A stretch of DNA of 64,000 bases, taken from assembly GCF_001189295.1 (NCBI RefSeq), contig NZ_CP012159.1, forward strand, positions 2,494,001-2,558,000, given 5' to 3'. This document shows positions 1 through 8,290 of the stretch, one piece after another; the stretch's first letter is position 1; the number at the start of each line of letters is the position of its first letter. The DNA is from Chondromyces crocatus. Its GTDB lineage: Bacteria > Myxococcota_A > Polyangia > Polyangiales > Polyangiaceae. A model generated the notes under the pieces. That model did no database searches. It worked only from the letters and a program-made list of their open reading frames with translations, and was not told the DNA's origin. A program made the translations under genes and the position numbers.

Positions 1-1
1 C

Positions 2-1192
2 ACCCCTCCCGCGCCTTCGAGCGCAGACGCGGACCCGCCTGCATCCTCCCCCACCTCTCCCGAGCGCCTCCTCGACGTCCTCCCCGACTTCACCCTCCAC
101 TGCGACGGCCGCGGCAGCTGTTGCCGCATCTACCCCACCATCCTCTTCGCCCCTGCGGAGACGGCCCGCGCGCGCGCCGCGCTCCCTCTCGTCCTCGACG
201 CCGGCGATCAACCCGCACGTGCCTTCCTCCCCGAACAGGGCACCGGCCCTTGCGCCGCCTCGGCCGTCGCCCTCGACAACGGACGCTGCGTCTACCTCCA
301 GGAAGACACCCGCTGCGGCATCCATACCGCTGCGGGCGCCACGGCCAAACCCTTCGGCTGCCGCCTCTACCCGGCCGCCCTCGTCGACGACGGCCAGCGC
401 GTCCGCGTCTCCGTGCTCGTCGAGTGCTCCTGCGTCCTCGCCAGCGTCGACCAGCACGACGGCGCCCCCATCCTCCCTGGTGCTCCCAGGACCCGCGCCG
501 ACCTCGATCCCGCGCTCCACATCACCGAGCTTCCTCGCGCCCTGCCCATCACCACCGACGCCTCGGCACCTCGCGACGACGTCATCGCCTGGTCGCGCGC
601 CCTCCTCGCCGCGCCTCCCCCTGCCGACGTCCCTGCGTCCCTCTGGGCGCTCGCCGCTGCCCTGGAGCGCTCCGGCCCCTGCCCCGACGCGGCCGTCCGC
701 GCCCTCTCCGACGCCCCGCCGCTCACCCCTTCGCACCTCGCGCCCTGGATCGAAGCGCTCGCCGCCCGCGTCCACCGCCGCGCCTCCGAGGATGCTGCAT
801 TCCGCAGCCCCCACGATCTCGCCCAGCGCACCTTCGTCTGGCTCGCTGCCACCACCCGCGCGCTCCTCCTCCCCGATCTCGTGCACCTCATCCTCACCGC
901 CGAGGCCCCTCCCGCCCGCCGCGCCGAGCGCTTCCATCTTCGCGCCGCCCTCCACGGCCACCAGTTCCTCGGCCCCGCGCCCCTCGCGCACCGCCTGCGC
1001 GACGCCGCCACCCGCCTCATCGTCGCGCGCGCCATGACGCTCGGCCTCGCCACCGTCGCTGGCGATCCCGATGCCGAGCCCCAGGACGACCCTGCGAGCG
1101 AGCACCCCCTCGCGCTCCTCGAAGCCGTCCTTCGCGGCCATGGCCTCGCGGCCTACGCCAGCGACGTCGACACCTGCCATCGCGAGGACTGA
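2..1192 (+). CDS. YkgJ-family cysteine-cluster protein (5' truncated by window edge)
   Basis: The reading frame is open from base 2 to the stop at 1192, so the true start lies upstream of the window. The first visible part reads FTLHCDGRGSCCRIYP, followed by further cysteines (GPCAAS, GRCVYL, TRCGIH, FGCRLYP, VECSC). This is the spaced cysteine pattern of the YkgJ/Fe-S-or-zinc-binding cluster family. The C-terminal part (about 250 residues) is helical and Ala/Leu/Arg rich without a motif I recognise. The first in-frame ATG (413) comes after most of the cysteines, so starting there would miss the domain. The metal bound and the biological role are unknown. The family assignment rests on the cysteine pattern. 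Confidence 0.8.
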   Translation, partial: TPPAPSSADADPPASSPTSPERLLDVLPDFTLHCDGRGSCCRIYPTILFAPAETARARAALPLVLDAGDQPARAFLPEQGTGPCAASAVALDNGRCVYLQEDTRCGIHTAAGATAKPFGCRLYPAALVDDGQRVRVSVLVECSCVLASVDQHDGAPILPGAPRTRADLDPALHITELPRALPITTDASAPRDDVIAWSRALLAAPPPADVPASLWALAAALERSGPCPDAAVRALSDAPPLTPSHLAPWIEALAARVHRRASEDAAFRSPHDLAQRTFVWLAATTRALLLPDLVHLILTAEAPPARRAERFHLRAALHGHQFLGPAPLAHRLRDAATRLIVARAMTLGLATVAGDPDAEPQDDPASEHPLALLEAVLRGHGLAAYASDVDTCHRED

Positions 1193-1249
1193 CGCGCAGC
1201 CAGCTCACGCGCTCGGCGCCGCCTCACGATTCACGCGCAATCCCCGCGC

Positions 1250-2002
1250 TCACCGCGCGCTCACCCGAGCCCCGGCGACCTGCGATTGCGCTCGCCCGCG
1301 CCGTGGCCCCTGCTCTTCACGAGCCTCCTGCTGCGTGCGCGCTGTCGCCTGCGCATGTCCAGCCGCGCCCTGCACGCGCGCCGTCGCGTCGCCTTGTCCT
1401 GCCGTCTGAGGACGACCCTCTGCAGGATAGATCCGCAGCCGCACCTGCCGCGTCTGCCACTCCAGCGCCGACAGCGCCATCGCCGCCACGGGCGCACCAT
1501 CGCGCAGCGCCACCACCAGATGCGGCCCGGGATCCACCCGGACCGGCTCCGTTGCGCTCACCCGGGCCTCATCGACCCGCAGCGTCACCCCCTCGGGCGC
1601 CCCTTCCAGGTGGACCACGATCCGCGGCATGCGCGCCTCCAGCGCGCGCAGCCGGCTCAAAGCCTCGCTCATCACCCCCTCGTCGCTTCCCTGAGCCGCC
1701 TCCCACGCCTTCCGGTAGAGACGCGCCGCCTCTTGCAAACGCCCGAGCTGCTCGTTGCACATCGCGAGGTGGAACGTCACCTGAGGCGTCGACCGAGCGC
1801 GCCCGATCTCCTCGAACCGCTCCAGCGCATCGGCCCACCGCCCGGCGGATGCGAGCCCGCGCGCCTCCGCGAACTTCAACCGCAGCGCCAGCGTATCCCG
1901 GCCCGTCACGGCAGACCCATCGGCCAGCGCCGCGGGCATGAACCACGTGAACACCAGCATGCCGGCAGCGAGTGCGCCGGCGAATCGGGGGGAGATCGTC
2001 AT
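1250..2002 (-). CDS. Secreted TPR protein with PEGA-like C-terminus, kinase partner
   Basis: The start MTISPRFAGALAAGMLVF was chosen because it gives a signal peptide (cleavage near ALADG) and lies 5 nt after the stop of the upstream kinase gene, implying one transcript. The 250-aa product has TPR-like helices (GRWADALERFEEIG, then GRLQEAARLYRKAW) at residues about 45-115. A beta-rich PEGA-like segment follows (IVVHLEGAPEGVTLRVDEA, then GPHLVVALRDG), and then a low-complexity Gln/Ala/Arg tail. Kinase genes followed by secreted TPR/PEGA proteins are common in myxobacteria (known context). A role as an envelope partner or output of the kinase is inference. Upstream in-frame ATGs exist, but they would read antisense to the kinase as a Gly/Arg-rich leader and are unlikely. 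Confidence 0.8.
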   Translation of the reverse strand: MTISPRFAGALAAGMLVFTWFMPAALADGSAVTGRDTLALRLKFAEARGLASAGRWADALERFEEIGRARSTPQVTFHLAMCNEQLGRLQEAARLYRKAWEAAQGSDEGVMSEALSRLRALEARMPRIVVHLEGAPEGVTLRVDEARVSATEPVRVDPGPHLVVALRDGAPVAAMALSALEWQTRQVRLRIYPAEGRPQTAGQGDATARVQGAAGHAQATARTQQEAREEQGPRRGRAQSQVAGARVSAR

Positions 2003-2007
2003 GTCCG

Positions 2008-3432
2008 TCAGAAACCTGGTCGCGTGATCGTGTGCAGCCGCTTCCGTCCTGTGGAGGGAGGCCGCCGCACCTCCTCGTCCCGAGCGCGCTCCTCGGGCTC
2101 TGCGGCCACCGCGTCCACGAACTCCAACGTCCCCTCGGCGTTCGCCGCGGCGCGCCCATCGGGCGCCACCACCGCATCCACCGCCCCCACCAGCGCAGCC
2201 GGCGCCGCAGCCAGCGTCTCCACACCGGCGATCGCCCCGCGGGCTGCGGCGGCGAGCCCCACGTGCAGCGCAGGCGCCTCGCGCAGCGTCGACGCTGCTG
2301 CCTCGCCCTGTCCCACGTGCATCACTGCCGCCACCATCGCCGCCGCTGCCGTCACCCCACCGCAGAAGCCCAGCGCCGGCCAGGCTCGCCCGACACTGCT
2401 CCCGGGTCCGAACATCGACCCGAACCCACCGATTCGCCCCCAGCTCATGCACCGCGAGCGTTGCATCTGCCGCATGGCCGCCCGGCCCACATCGAGCAGC
2501 GACGGTGACGGCGAGGGCGATGGCGACGGCGACGGCGTTCCCATCGCCATGGGAGGCTGCGGCATCGTGCTCGGCGCCCCCATCCCGTCATCCAGCGCCG
2601 ACTCCAGATCCTCGCGCAGCGTCGCCGCGTCACGGTAGCGCCGCGTCCGATCCTTCTTCAGGCACCGCGCCACGATCGTTCGCAGCGCGATCGGCACCGT
2701 CGGCGGCAGCGGCTCCGGCTCGTCGTCCAGGATCCGCCAGAGCACGGCCAGGTGGCCCTCGGCCTTGAACGGCTGCCGCCCGCTCAGCGCCTCGTACAGG
2801 ATCACCCCGATCGCCCAGAGATCCGCGCGCGCGTCGACGTGGCGCTCCCCGCGCGCCTGCTCGGGGCTCATGTACGACGGCGTCCCCAGGAGCTGCCCAT
2901 CCACCGTGATCGTGTCGTATGAATCGGCCACCTGACTGATCCCGAAGTCCACGATCTTCGGCACCGTCCCTTGCCCGGGCACGTCGGCCAGGAAGATGTT
3001 CTCCGGCTTCATGTCCCGGTGGACCACCCCGGCCGCGTGCGCCGCCTCCAGACCTCGGCACACCTCGATCAGGATCGGCAGCACCTCGCTCGGCGCCATG
3101 GGCCGACCCGGCACCAGCCGATCGGCGAACGTACCGCCGCGCAGCAGCTCCATCGCCAGGAAGACGTAGCCCCCCTCGCGCAGCACCCCCGCGTCCACCA
3201 CGCCCACGATGTTCCGGTGCTGGAACTTGCCGATGATCGCTGCCTCTCGGACGAAGCGCGCCACCACCTGCTCGTCCCTGCCGAGCGGAGAGAGCTTCAG
3301 CGCGACGTCACGGCCCAGGAGCTCGTGCCGAGCCCACCACACGCTGGCCATCCCGCCCGACCCGATCGGCCGGATGAGCCTGAAACGCCCGCCTGCTAGG
3401 TCGTCTTCCTGCAGCACTGCCCTCTCCTTCAC
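2008..3432 (-). CDS. Serine/threonine protein kinase (Pkn2/Hanks type)
   Basis: The 474-aa kinase has an N-terminal catalytic domain at residues about 17-280: glycine loop GSGGMASVW (24-32), lysine in VALKL (K46), catalytic loop HRDMKPEN (138-145), DFG (162-164) and the APE-like motif YMSPEQA. All residues needed for catalysis are present. A Pro-Ser hexanucleotide-encoded linker (about 297-308) follows. Then comes a hydrophobic stretch around 365-390 that could be a single membrane segment, and an Ala-rich tail with a basic end. The protein is probably a membrane-anchored sensor kinase, with the tail outside the cytoplasm. It is the first gene of a two-gene unit with the TPR protein downstream. 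Confidence 0.93.
   Translation of the reverse strand: MKERAVLQEDDLAGGRFRLIRPIGSGGMASVWWARHELLGRDVALKLSPLGRDEQVVARFVREAAIIGKFQHRNIVGVVDAGVLREGGYVFLAMELLRGGTFADRLVPGRPMAPSEVLPILIEVCRGLEAAHAAGVVHRDMKPENIFLADVPGQGTVPKIVDFGISQVADSYDTITVDGQLLGTPSYMSPEQARGERHVDARADLWAIGVILYEALSGRQPFKAEGHLAVLWRILDDEPEPLPPTVPIALRTIVARCLKKDRTRRYRDAATLREDLESALDDGMGAPSTMPQPPMAMGTPSPSPSPSPSPSLLDVGRAAMRQMQRSRCMSWGRIGGFGSMFGPGSSVGRAWPALGFCGGVTAAAAMVAAVMHVGQGEAAASTLREAPALHVGLAAAARGAIAGVETLAAAPAALVGAVDAVVAPDGRAAANAEGTLEFVDAVAAEPEERARDEEVRRPPSTGRKRLHTITRPGF
2500..2540. repeat. Hexanucleotide slippage tract coding a Pro-Ser linker
   Basis: A run of ggcgac/ggcgag/ggcgat-type hexamers lies inside the kinase gene. On the coding strand it specifies alternating Pro-Ser for about 12 residues, just C-terminal of the kinase domain. 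The tract length could vary by polymerase slippage without breaking the frame, because the unit is six bases. This would change the linker length only. Confidence 0.6.
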
Positions 3433-3591
3433 GCGCTCTGGCCGCGTGAGGTGTGTTCACACAGCCGACTACCGGCGTGCGGCTAGAGCAGGATCGAGGC
3501 CAGTCTGGGCGTCACACATGTCCACAGCAACCTGTACGTCCGCACGCGCATCGTAGGGCGAGCGTGCAACGTCGGTACGCCGTGTGTCCGG

Positions 3592-5448
3592 TCACGGGCG
3601 ATACCCGCGCAGCACGTCGTCCGCGAGCCTCGCCCCCAGGTCCAGGTAGCCGCGCCGGGTGAGGTGCACACCGTCCTTCGCAGCGCGCGCCGGCGTCTCA
3701 CGCCCCCAGGCCGAGATCGAGCCCTTCCCGCCCATGATCTCGTACGTGTCCCAGAAGCCGCAGCCGTTCGCCTTCGCGGCGTCCCGGATGGCGTCCCGCA
3801 CGAGGTGGGTGCGGTCTTGGGTGTCGTGCCGATCCGTCGGCGCCAGGGCCAGACAGTCGACCTCCGAGGTCACCCGACGGATCCGGGTCAGGAGCTCGGT
3901 CATCTGCCGACCATACCTGGACGGATCGGCAGCGAAGTCGCCGGCCTCGTTGGTCCCGTACTCCAGCACCACCAGCGTCGGGGACCGCCGCGCGAACTCC
4001 GCAGCCCAGCTCGCCTCGTTCCAGGCCAGCGGCGTCCCGAAGCGCGCACCGTTGATCCCCAGCGTGTCCAGCACCACCCCGGGGCGTGTTGCCGCGTCGG
4101 CTTCGATCACCGCACCGCAGAGTTCCGGCGCGCCCCCCGTGGGGGTCACGGTCAGGGTCGCCGACGCGTCTCCGAACAGCTCCAGGTGACGCACGGCGCC
4201 AGGCGGCAGGTCCGGCGTCGCCTTCACCACCACCGGCTCCGAGCCCGTCAGCGCCACCGTCACCTGATCATTTGGACCGTTGAGCCGGTAGCACACATCC
4301 CAGCGCAGCCGTCCCGTCAGCTTGGGCTCGGTCAGGCTGATCTGCGCCATCGAGGCGCCGTCGGGCACGAACAGGATCCCGCCGAGCCCGAACACCCCAT
4401 CGCCCGTCACCACGGAGGTGGCCGGCCCCTTCGGCCGCAGCTTCCACTTCCCGCCCACCCCGTGCTTCACACCGTCGTGCCGGTAGGCCGTGTACCCGAG
4501 ATGCACAAAGCCGGGCCCCGCGTACCCGAACCGCTTTTGCAGCGCCGACCGCAGCGCCCCACTCCAGAAGTCCGCGGCGCCGTGCGAGTCCCCGAGCCAC
4601 ATCAGCCGCACGTGATCGCGCCGGCGCCCCTTCTCCAGGTCGCGCAGCGCCGCGTAGAGCCGGCCGTACGGCGCGTCCCCCGGTCGCGGCGCCGAGGCGC
4701 CATCGATCGCCTCGTAGAAACCGTCGTCCCCGGGGGCAGGGACCGCGCCCTTCGACGCGCCCGAAGGCTCCCGCGGGTCGCCCGTCTCCGTGCGCGGCGT
4801 CGTGCCTCCCTGCGGTGAGGCCGTCAACGACACCAGCGCCACGGGGAGCGTCGCCGCGCCCGGCCTTCCAGGCGCTTCGGCGATCGGCGGAGGCGCGGCC
4901 TCGTTCCCCGTCACCTCGTCGGGGGTGTGCGGAGGGGCGCCGGCGTTCACCGCACCGCACCCGAGCGACGCGCCCCAGCCAGCACCACCGCATCCCAGCA
5001 CCAGCGCACACACCAGCACGCCCCGAGATCGCCATCGCGCGCCGCCGCGCACGGAGGACCGTGGGAAGGCGGAGCGTGGGAAGGCGGGGGGCTCTCCTGC
5101 GTCCAAGGGATTTCCGTCCACCTTGACGTGGGCGGCGTCTGCCTTGGCACGAGCATCGTCTGCCTTGGCACGAGCATCGTCTGCCTTGGCACGAGCATCG
5201 TCTGCCTTGGCGCGAGCATCGTCTGCCTTGGCACGAGCATCGTCTGCCTTGGCACGAGCATCGTCTGCCTTGGCACGAGCATCGTCTGCCTTGGCACGAG
5301 CATCGTCTGCCTTGGCACGAGCATCGTCTGCCTTGGCACGAGCATCGTCTGCCTTGGCACGAGCGTCGCCTTCCTCGATGCGAGCATCGCCTGCCTCGAC
5401 GTGAGCGTCGCCTGCCTTCCGCGTCACCTCGGGGAACTCACTCGTCAC
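3592..5448 (-). CDS. SGNH/GDSL-type hydrolase with N-terminal 7-residue repeat array
   Basis: The C-terminal two thirds carry SGNH hydrolase blocks: LGDSHGAADFW (nucleophile Ser near residue 286), EYGTNEAGDF and KDGVHLTRRGY (Asp/His pair). This suggests an esterase or acyl-transfer enzyme acting on envelope glycans. A hydrophobic segment with possible lipobox cysteines (LVCALVLGC, then ASLGC) lies near residues 140-165. The N-terminal 110 residues are about 11 copies of DARAKAD encoded by a 21-bp tandem repeat. The long start ATG at 5448 includes the repeats. A GTG at 5052 (residue 133) would instead give an ordinary lipoprotein signal peptide and leave the array untranslated. I cannot decide between them. 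The hydrolase assignment is firm; the substrate is unknown. Confidence 0.8.
   Translation of the reverse strand: MTSEFPEVTRKAGDAHVEAGDARIEEGDARAKADDARAKADDARAKADDARAKADDARAKADDARAKADDARAKADDARAKADDARAKADDARAKADDARAKADAAHVKVDGNPLDAGEPPAFPRSAFPRSSVRGGARWRSRGVLVCALVLGCGGAGWGASLGCGAVNAGAPPHTPDEVTGNEAAPPPIAEAPGRPGAATLPVALVSLTASPQGGTTPRTETGDPREPSGASKGAVPAPGDDGFYEAIDGASAPRPGDAPYGRLYAALRDLEKGRRRDHVRLMWLGDSHGAADFWSGALRSALQKRFGYAGPGFVHLGYTAYRHDGVKHGVGGKWKLRPKGPATSVVTGDGVFGLGGILFVPDGASMAQISLTEPKLTGRLRWDVCYRLNGPNDQVTVALTGSEPVVVKATPDLPPGAVRHLELFGDASATLTVTPTGGAPELCGAVIEADAATRPGVVLDTLGINGARFGTPLAWNEASWAAEFARRSPTLVVLEYGTNEAGDFAADPSRYGRQMTELLTRIRRVTSEVDCLALAPTDRHDTQDRTHLVRDAIRDAAKANGCGFWDTYEIMGGKGSISAWGRETPARAAKDGVHLTRRGYLDLGARLADDVLRGYRP
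5137..5409. repeat. 21-bp tandem repeat, about 13 units
   Basis: Eleven near-identical 21-bp units (gtctgccttggcacgagc plus three bases) run from 5137 to 5367, and two degenerate units continue to 5409. Because 21 is a multiple of three, several frames stay open through the array. In the minus-strand hydrolase frame each unit encodes DARAKAD, a charged helical heptad-length repeat. The unit homogeneity suggests recent expansion or active conversion. Confidence 0.95.
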
Positions 5449-5490
5449 GCCTGCGCTCGCCTCATGTTCGCGTCCATCACCGTACGGCCC

Positions 5491-6621
5491 TCACGAGAGG
5501 GGATCTTCGACCTCGGCGGCGCGCTCCAGCTCGGCCTGACGCCGCGCCCTCTCTTCGCGCAGGTGCTTCTCCACGGCGTGCACCAGCGTCTCCACGTAGC
5601 TCTCGAACCGGGGACACTCGAGCCCTGTTCCCGAGAGGGCGTGCTCGGTGTTGCGCATGTCGTAGCGCACCGGGGTCATGAGCTGCTCCACGAACGCGCG
5701 CGGGCTTCGCGCGAACCTGTCGATCCCGGGGGCGCGCAGCATCGCCTTCGCCAGGTTCGAGGGGATGTGCCCCCGCGGCGCCCGGCGGCCACCCGCGTGC
5801 GCCAGCAGCTCGAACACCTGCCGTGCCGACAGCGGCTGCGGATCCGCGAGATGGAAGGTGTGCCCGGCGGCCTTCGCGCTCCGCCCGATCGTGCGCGACG
5901 CCTTCGCCACGAAGTCCAGCGGCACGACGTTCAGCGCCATGTCGCCCTTGCCCGGGAGGGGGAGCGCCAGGTCCGAGGGCGCCGCGAGCAACATCAGGAT
6001 CAGCACGTAGATGCCGTCCAGCCGATCGACTTCGCCGGTCTCCGAGTCGCCGACGAGCGTCGTCGGTCGCACCACCGCGATCGGCACGTCGCGCATCGCC
6101 TGCCGCATCACGGCCTCGGCCTTCATCCGCGTCGCTTCCGTGGTCGAGCGGAACCCTTGACCGTGCTCCAGCTCGTCCTCGTAGACCACCCCGCGGCGGT
6201 CACCGGAGACGAACGCCGTCGAGTGATGCACCAGGCACGAGAGGCTGCTGCAAAGGCGCGCGACCTCGAGGACCTCCGCCGTTCCGAGCACGTTCAGCGC
6301 TTCCGCGGCTGCGGGGTCGAGGTCGACGTCGCTGGTGAACGCCATGTGATGGATCACGTCGACCTCGCGCGCGAGCATCCGGAGCTCCGCGCCAGAGAGG
6401 CCGAGATCCATCGAGGTCACGTCCCCTTCCAGGAAGACGACGCGCTCTCTGGCGCCCAGGGCCTCCACCTCCGCCGTCAGCGGCGCGATGAAGCGCGGCG
6501 CCACGAGCGCGTAGATCTGCGTCCGTGGCTCGGCCGAGAGCACGTGGTGGACCATCTTGCGCGCGTACAGGGACGGCAGCCCCGTGAGGAGCAGGACGCT
6601 GTCGTGACCAGGGGGCGCCAT
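5491..6621 (-). CDS. Extended SDR / fatty-acyl-reductase-like protein, motifs degenerate
   Basis: Start ATG 6621 (MAPPGHDSVLLLTG) is preferred over an upstream ATG at 6696, because the extra 25 residues look non-coding. The overall pattern matches extended SDRs of the NAD_binding_4/thioester-reductase type: an N-terminal VLLLTG strand, a GDVTSMDLGLS segment, VIHHMAF, VHHSTAFVSGDR, and RPTTLVGDSETGEVDRLDG. Two hallmark sites are altered. The nucleotide loop reads TGLPSLYARKM instead of TGxxGxxG, and the position of the catalytic Tyr in YxxxK is Ala (ATRMK), although the Lys remains. The protein may therefore be a binding protein or use another chemistry. Length (376 aa) is normal. The flanking genes give no pathway clue. 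Confidence 0.8.
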   Translation of the reverse strand: MAPPGHDSVLLLTGLPSLYARKMVHHVLSAEPRTQIYALVAPRFIAPLTAEVEALGARERVVFLEGDVTSMDLGLSGAELRMLAREVDVIHHMAFTSDVDLDPAAAEALNVLGTAEVLEVARLCSSLSCLVHHSTAFVSGDRRGVVYEDELEHGQGFRSTTEATRMKAEAVMRQAMRDVPIAVVRPTTLVGDSETGEVDRLDGIYVLILMLLAAPSDLALPLPGKGDMALNVVPLDFVAKASRTIGRSAKAAGHTFHLADPQPLSARQVFELLAHAGGRRAPRGHIPSNLAKAMLRAPGIDRFARSPRAFVEQLMTPVRYDMRNTEHALSGTGLECPRFESYVETLVHAVEKHLREERARRQAELERAAEVEDPLS

Positions 6622-6716
6622 CGAAGGTGGCCGCAGGATAGCCCGAAGGCCGGCGCCCGGGGATGTACGTGGCCCGACGATCCGTCCACTTCGCACGCCG
6701 AGCGCGGCCCTTCAGA

Positions 6717-6891
6717 GGCAGCGCGGCCTGGCCCGAGGGAGGCGCGGTCTGGCTTCGAGGGCAGCGCGGCCTGGCCCGAGGGAGGCGCGGTCTGGCTTCG
6801 AGGGCAGCGCGGCCGGGTTTCGAGGCCAGCGCGGCCGGGTTTCGAGGGAGGCGCGGTCTGGCGTCGAGGCCAGCGCGGCCTGGTTTCGAGG
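6717..6891. repeat. Degenerate 21-22-bp tandem repeat in a gene-free gap
   Basis: About eight units alternate between gcagcgcggcctggcccgag-like and ggcgcggtctggcttcgag-like sequences, with a period of 21-22 bp. They fill much of the non-coding interval 6622-7045, upstream of the SDR-like gene and downstream of the winged-helix gene. Translations in all frames are Arg/Pro/Gly/Ala repeats with no protein character. I see no gene in 6622-7045. Confidence 0.85.
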
Positions 6892-7045
6892 GCGGATGGG
6901 GGGATTGCTGGTGGCGCGCGGGAAACTGCGGGTGGCGCGCAGGAAGGGGAGGGGAGCTGGGACGGCGGAGGAGCCCCGCGGATGGAGCTGGGCACACCGG
7001 GAAGCCTTGTGGGCCCCCGGACGCTTCATCCGCGGTGATCGCCGC

Positions 7046-7525
7046 TCAGGGCTCCGACGGCGGCTCGTCGTCGAGCGTGGCCTCGGTCGTGATCTCCCGG
7101 AGGTACGCCCGCCATGCCAGGAGCGCCCGCGCGCGCTTGCGTGCGGTCGACGGCGACAGGCCGGGATTCTCCGTGAGGGCCTCGGCCAGGCTGTCCAGCG
7201 TCGGGGGAACGACGTCGAGCAGCGAGGGCACGGTCTCCATCAGGACGCTGCCCTTGATGGCGCGCTGAAGCACCGCCGCCTCCTGGGGCGACCGTGCCGT
7301 CGTGCCGAGCAGCTCGTTGCCGAGCTTGGTCACCTTCCACTTCTCGTTCTGCTCGTCGACCAGGCCGATCACCCGCGCAGCGTGACGATGGTAGTCCACG
7401 TGACGGTCGGTCAGCTCGGCACGATCGGCGAGCTTGGTCTTGTCCTTCACGCCATCCTTGATGGCCTGGACAACAGCTCGCACTTTCTCGAGGGATCGTG
7501 CTTCCGGAACGTCGATGCTCTCCAC
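7046..7525 (-). CDS. Winged-helix-like protein divergent from the KGGVGR cluster
   Basis: A start at GTG 7525 is proposed because a TGAGG ribosome-binding sequence sits 5 nt upstream, and because codons further 5' (open to an ATG at 7828) lose the GC3 bias. The resulting 159-aa protein has a helical HTH-like stretch (LADRAELTDRHVDYHRHAA). A wing-like segment (GLVDEQNEKWKVTKLGNELL) follows, and then a C-terminal module ending in LSPSTARKRARALLAWRAYL. That C-terminal pattern is reminiscent of small DNA-binding modules attached to restriction or AAA proteins. It is transcribed away from the five-gene cluster starting at 7919 and may be its regulator. The product is not a recognised named family. 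Confidence 0.65.
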   Translation of the reverse strand: MESIDVPEARSLEKVRAVVQAIKDGVKDKTKLADRAELTDRHVDYHRHAARVIGLVDEQNEKWKVTKLGNELLGTTARSPQEAAVLQRAIKGSVLMETVPSLLDVVPPTLDSLAEALTENPGLSPSTARKRARALLAWRAYLREITTEATLDDEPPSEP

Positions 7526-7918
7526 AGTGGCCTCAGTGTTCTGAAGGATGGTTCGGCGAGAATAGGAATCGGAGGGGCGGTAAACTGTCAAGCTTCTGGC
7601 GCCGATCCACGGACAGGATTTGTCCGATTCCGTTTCTTGACATGCGTTGCCAGATCCGCCTGCCCCCACCCGCGACCCCTGGATCGGCCGCCGTTCGATG
7701 AGGCTGGATCCGTCGAGGGACGCGCTTACGGATGCCAGTCTATCGTCATCACGCCACGTCGCCATTCCTTCATCGGGATGGCACGTCTGCTGTCGCTCGC
7801 GTCGTGCTGTCCCGCCGAACTTGGTCATCGCGCTGGAGGGCTTCTAGGGTCTGGTACGGGAACCCGCGTCGGGAACATGATCGTTGCCGACTCAACCCAG
7901 ACCTGAGGGGAGCTGGTC
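7526..7918. promoter_or_regulatory. Divergent intergenic control region
   Basis: This 393-bp stretch separates the winged-helix gene (minus) from the five-gene cluster (plus). It is visibly less GC-rich than its surroundings and contains no convincing gene; small ORFs here lack codon bias. On the minus strand a TTGACA (7591-7586) could be a -35 element for the winged-helix gene, but the nearest TATTCT (7564-7559) is spaced 21 bp, which is too far. A perfect palindrome lies just upstream. GGGGAG precedes the ATG at 7919 and is a plausible ribosome-binding site. Confidence 0.5.
7610..7626. promoter_or_regulatory. Palindrome, candidate operator
   Basis: CGGACA-ggatt-TGTCCG is a perfect inverted repeat with 6-bp arms and a 5-bp spacer. 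It lies 18 bp upstream of the TTGACA of the winged-helix gene, inside the divergent region. Its position fits an operator shared by both transcription units. No protein can be assigned to it from the sequence alone. Confidence 0.4.
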
Positions 7919-8290
7919 ATGCCCATCCCGTGGACATCTGCCCAGAGGCAGACGGTCACGTCTGTCCTCTGCAAGTACCCTCCGAAGAGCGGTTGGTGCG
8001 TCGAAGCCACGCGCGAGATCTTACCCGTCGCGCGAGAGCACGACGTGAAGGCGGGTGCTGTTCGGATCGAGCCAGCCGGGCGCGCGCGCTTCGTCTCGCC
8101 CAAGGTTCCGCTCGACGGTGAATTCTGGTTCTTCCATGTGACGGCCGAGGCCGTCGCTCACTACGTCGATGTGCTGACGGGCTGCGATGGCACCTCGGTG
8201 GACGCCTACTTCAAGGCCCACTGGCAGGTCGAAGAGAGAGACGCATACCGTGTCTTCTCGGTCGATCTGGAGGAGAATGGTTGTCCATGA
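7919..8290 (+). CDS. Small protein, first gene of KGGVGR cluster; possible papain-like fold
   Basis: The 123-aa protein is preceded by a GGGGAG ribosome-binding sequence. It is not a family I can name. It shows an ordered set of potential catalytic residues: SGWCVEATREIL (C27), then WFFHVTAEAVAHYVDVLTG (H73 or H81, D84), arranged like the Cys-helix followed by strand-His and Asp of papain-like peptidases and toxins. The match is by pattern only. Its stop overlaps the next start (ATGA), so translation of the two is coupled. If the fold is right, it would be the enzymatic effector or a processing protease of the cluster. Otherwise it is a conserved structural accessory. Confidence 0.7.
   Translation: MPIPWTSAQRQTVTSVLCKYPPKSGWCVEATREILPVAREHDVKAGAVRIEPAGRARFVSPKVPLDGEFWFFHVTAEAVAHYVDVLTGCDGTSVDAYFKAHWQVEERDAYRVFSVDLEENGCP

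Noticed and set aside
4927-7038. 703-aa plus-strand open frame
   Set aside because: It runs antisense through the SGNH and SDR genes and two repeat arrays. Composition is His/Arg/Pro-rich with no domain.
7526-7828. N-terminal extension of the winged-helix protein to ATG 7828
   Set aside because: The codons lack the GC3 bias of the downstream part and overlap the palindrome and TTGACA. GTG 7525 with its TGAGG site is better.
7848-7903. Inverted repeat GGTCTGG / CCAGACC before the 7919 gene
   Set aside because: Arms are only 7 bp with a 42-nt loop, within chance expectation. Not listed as a feature.
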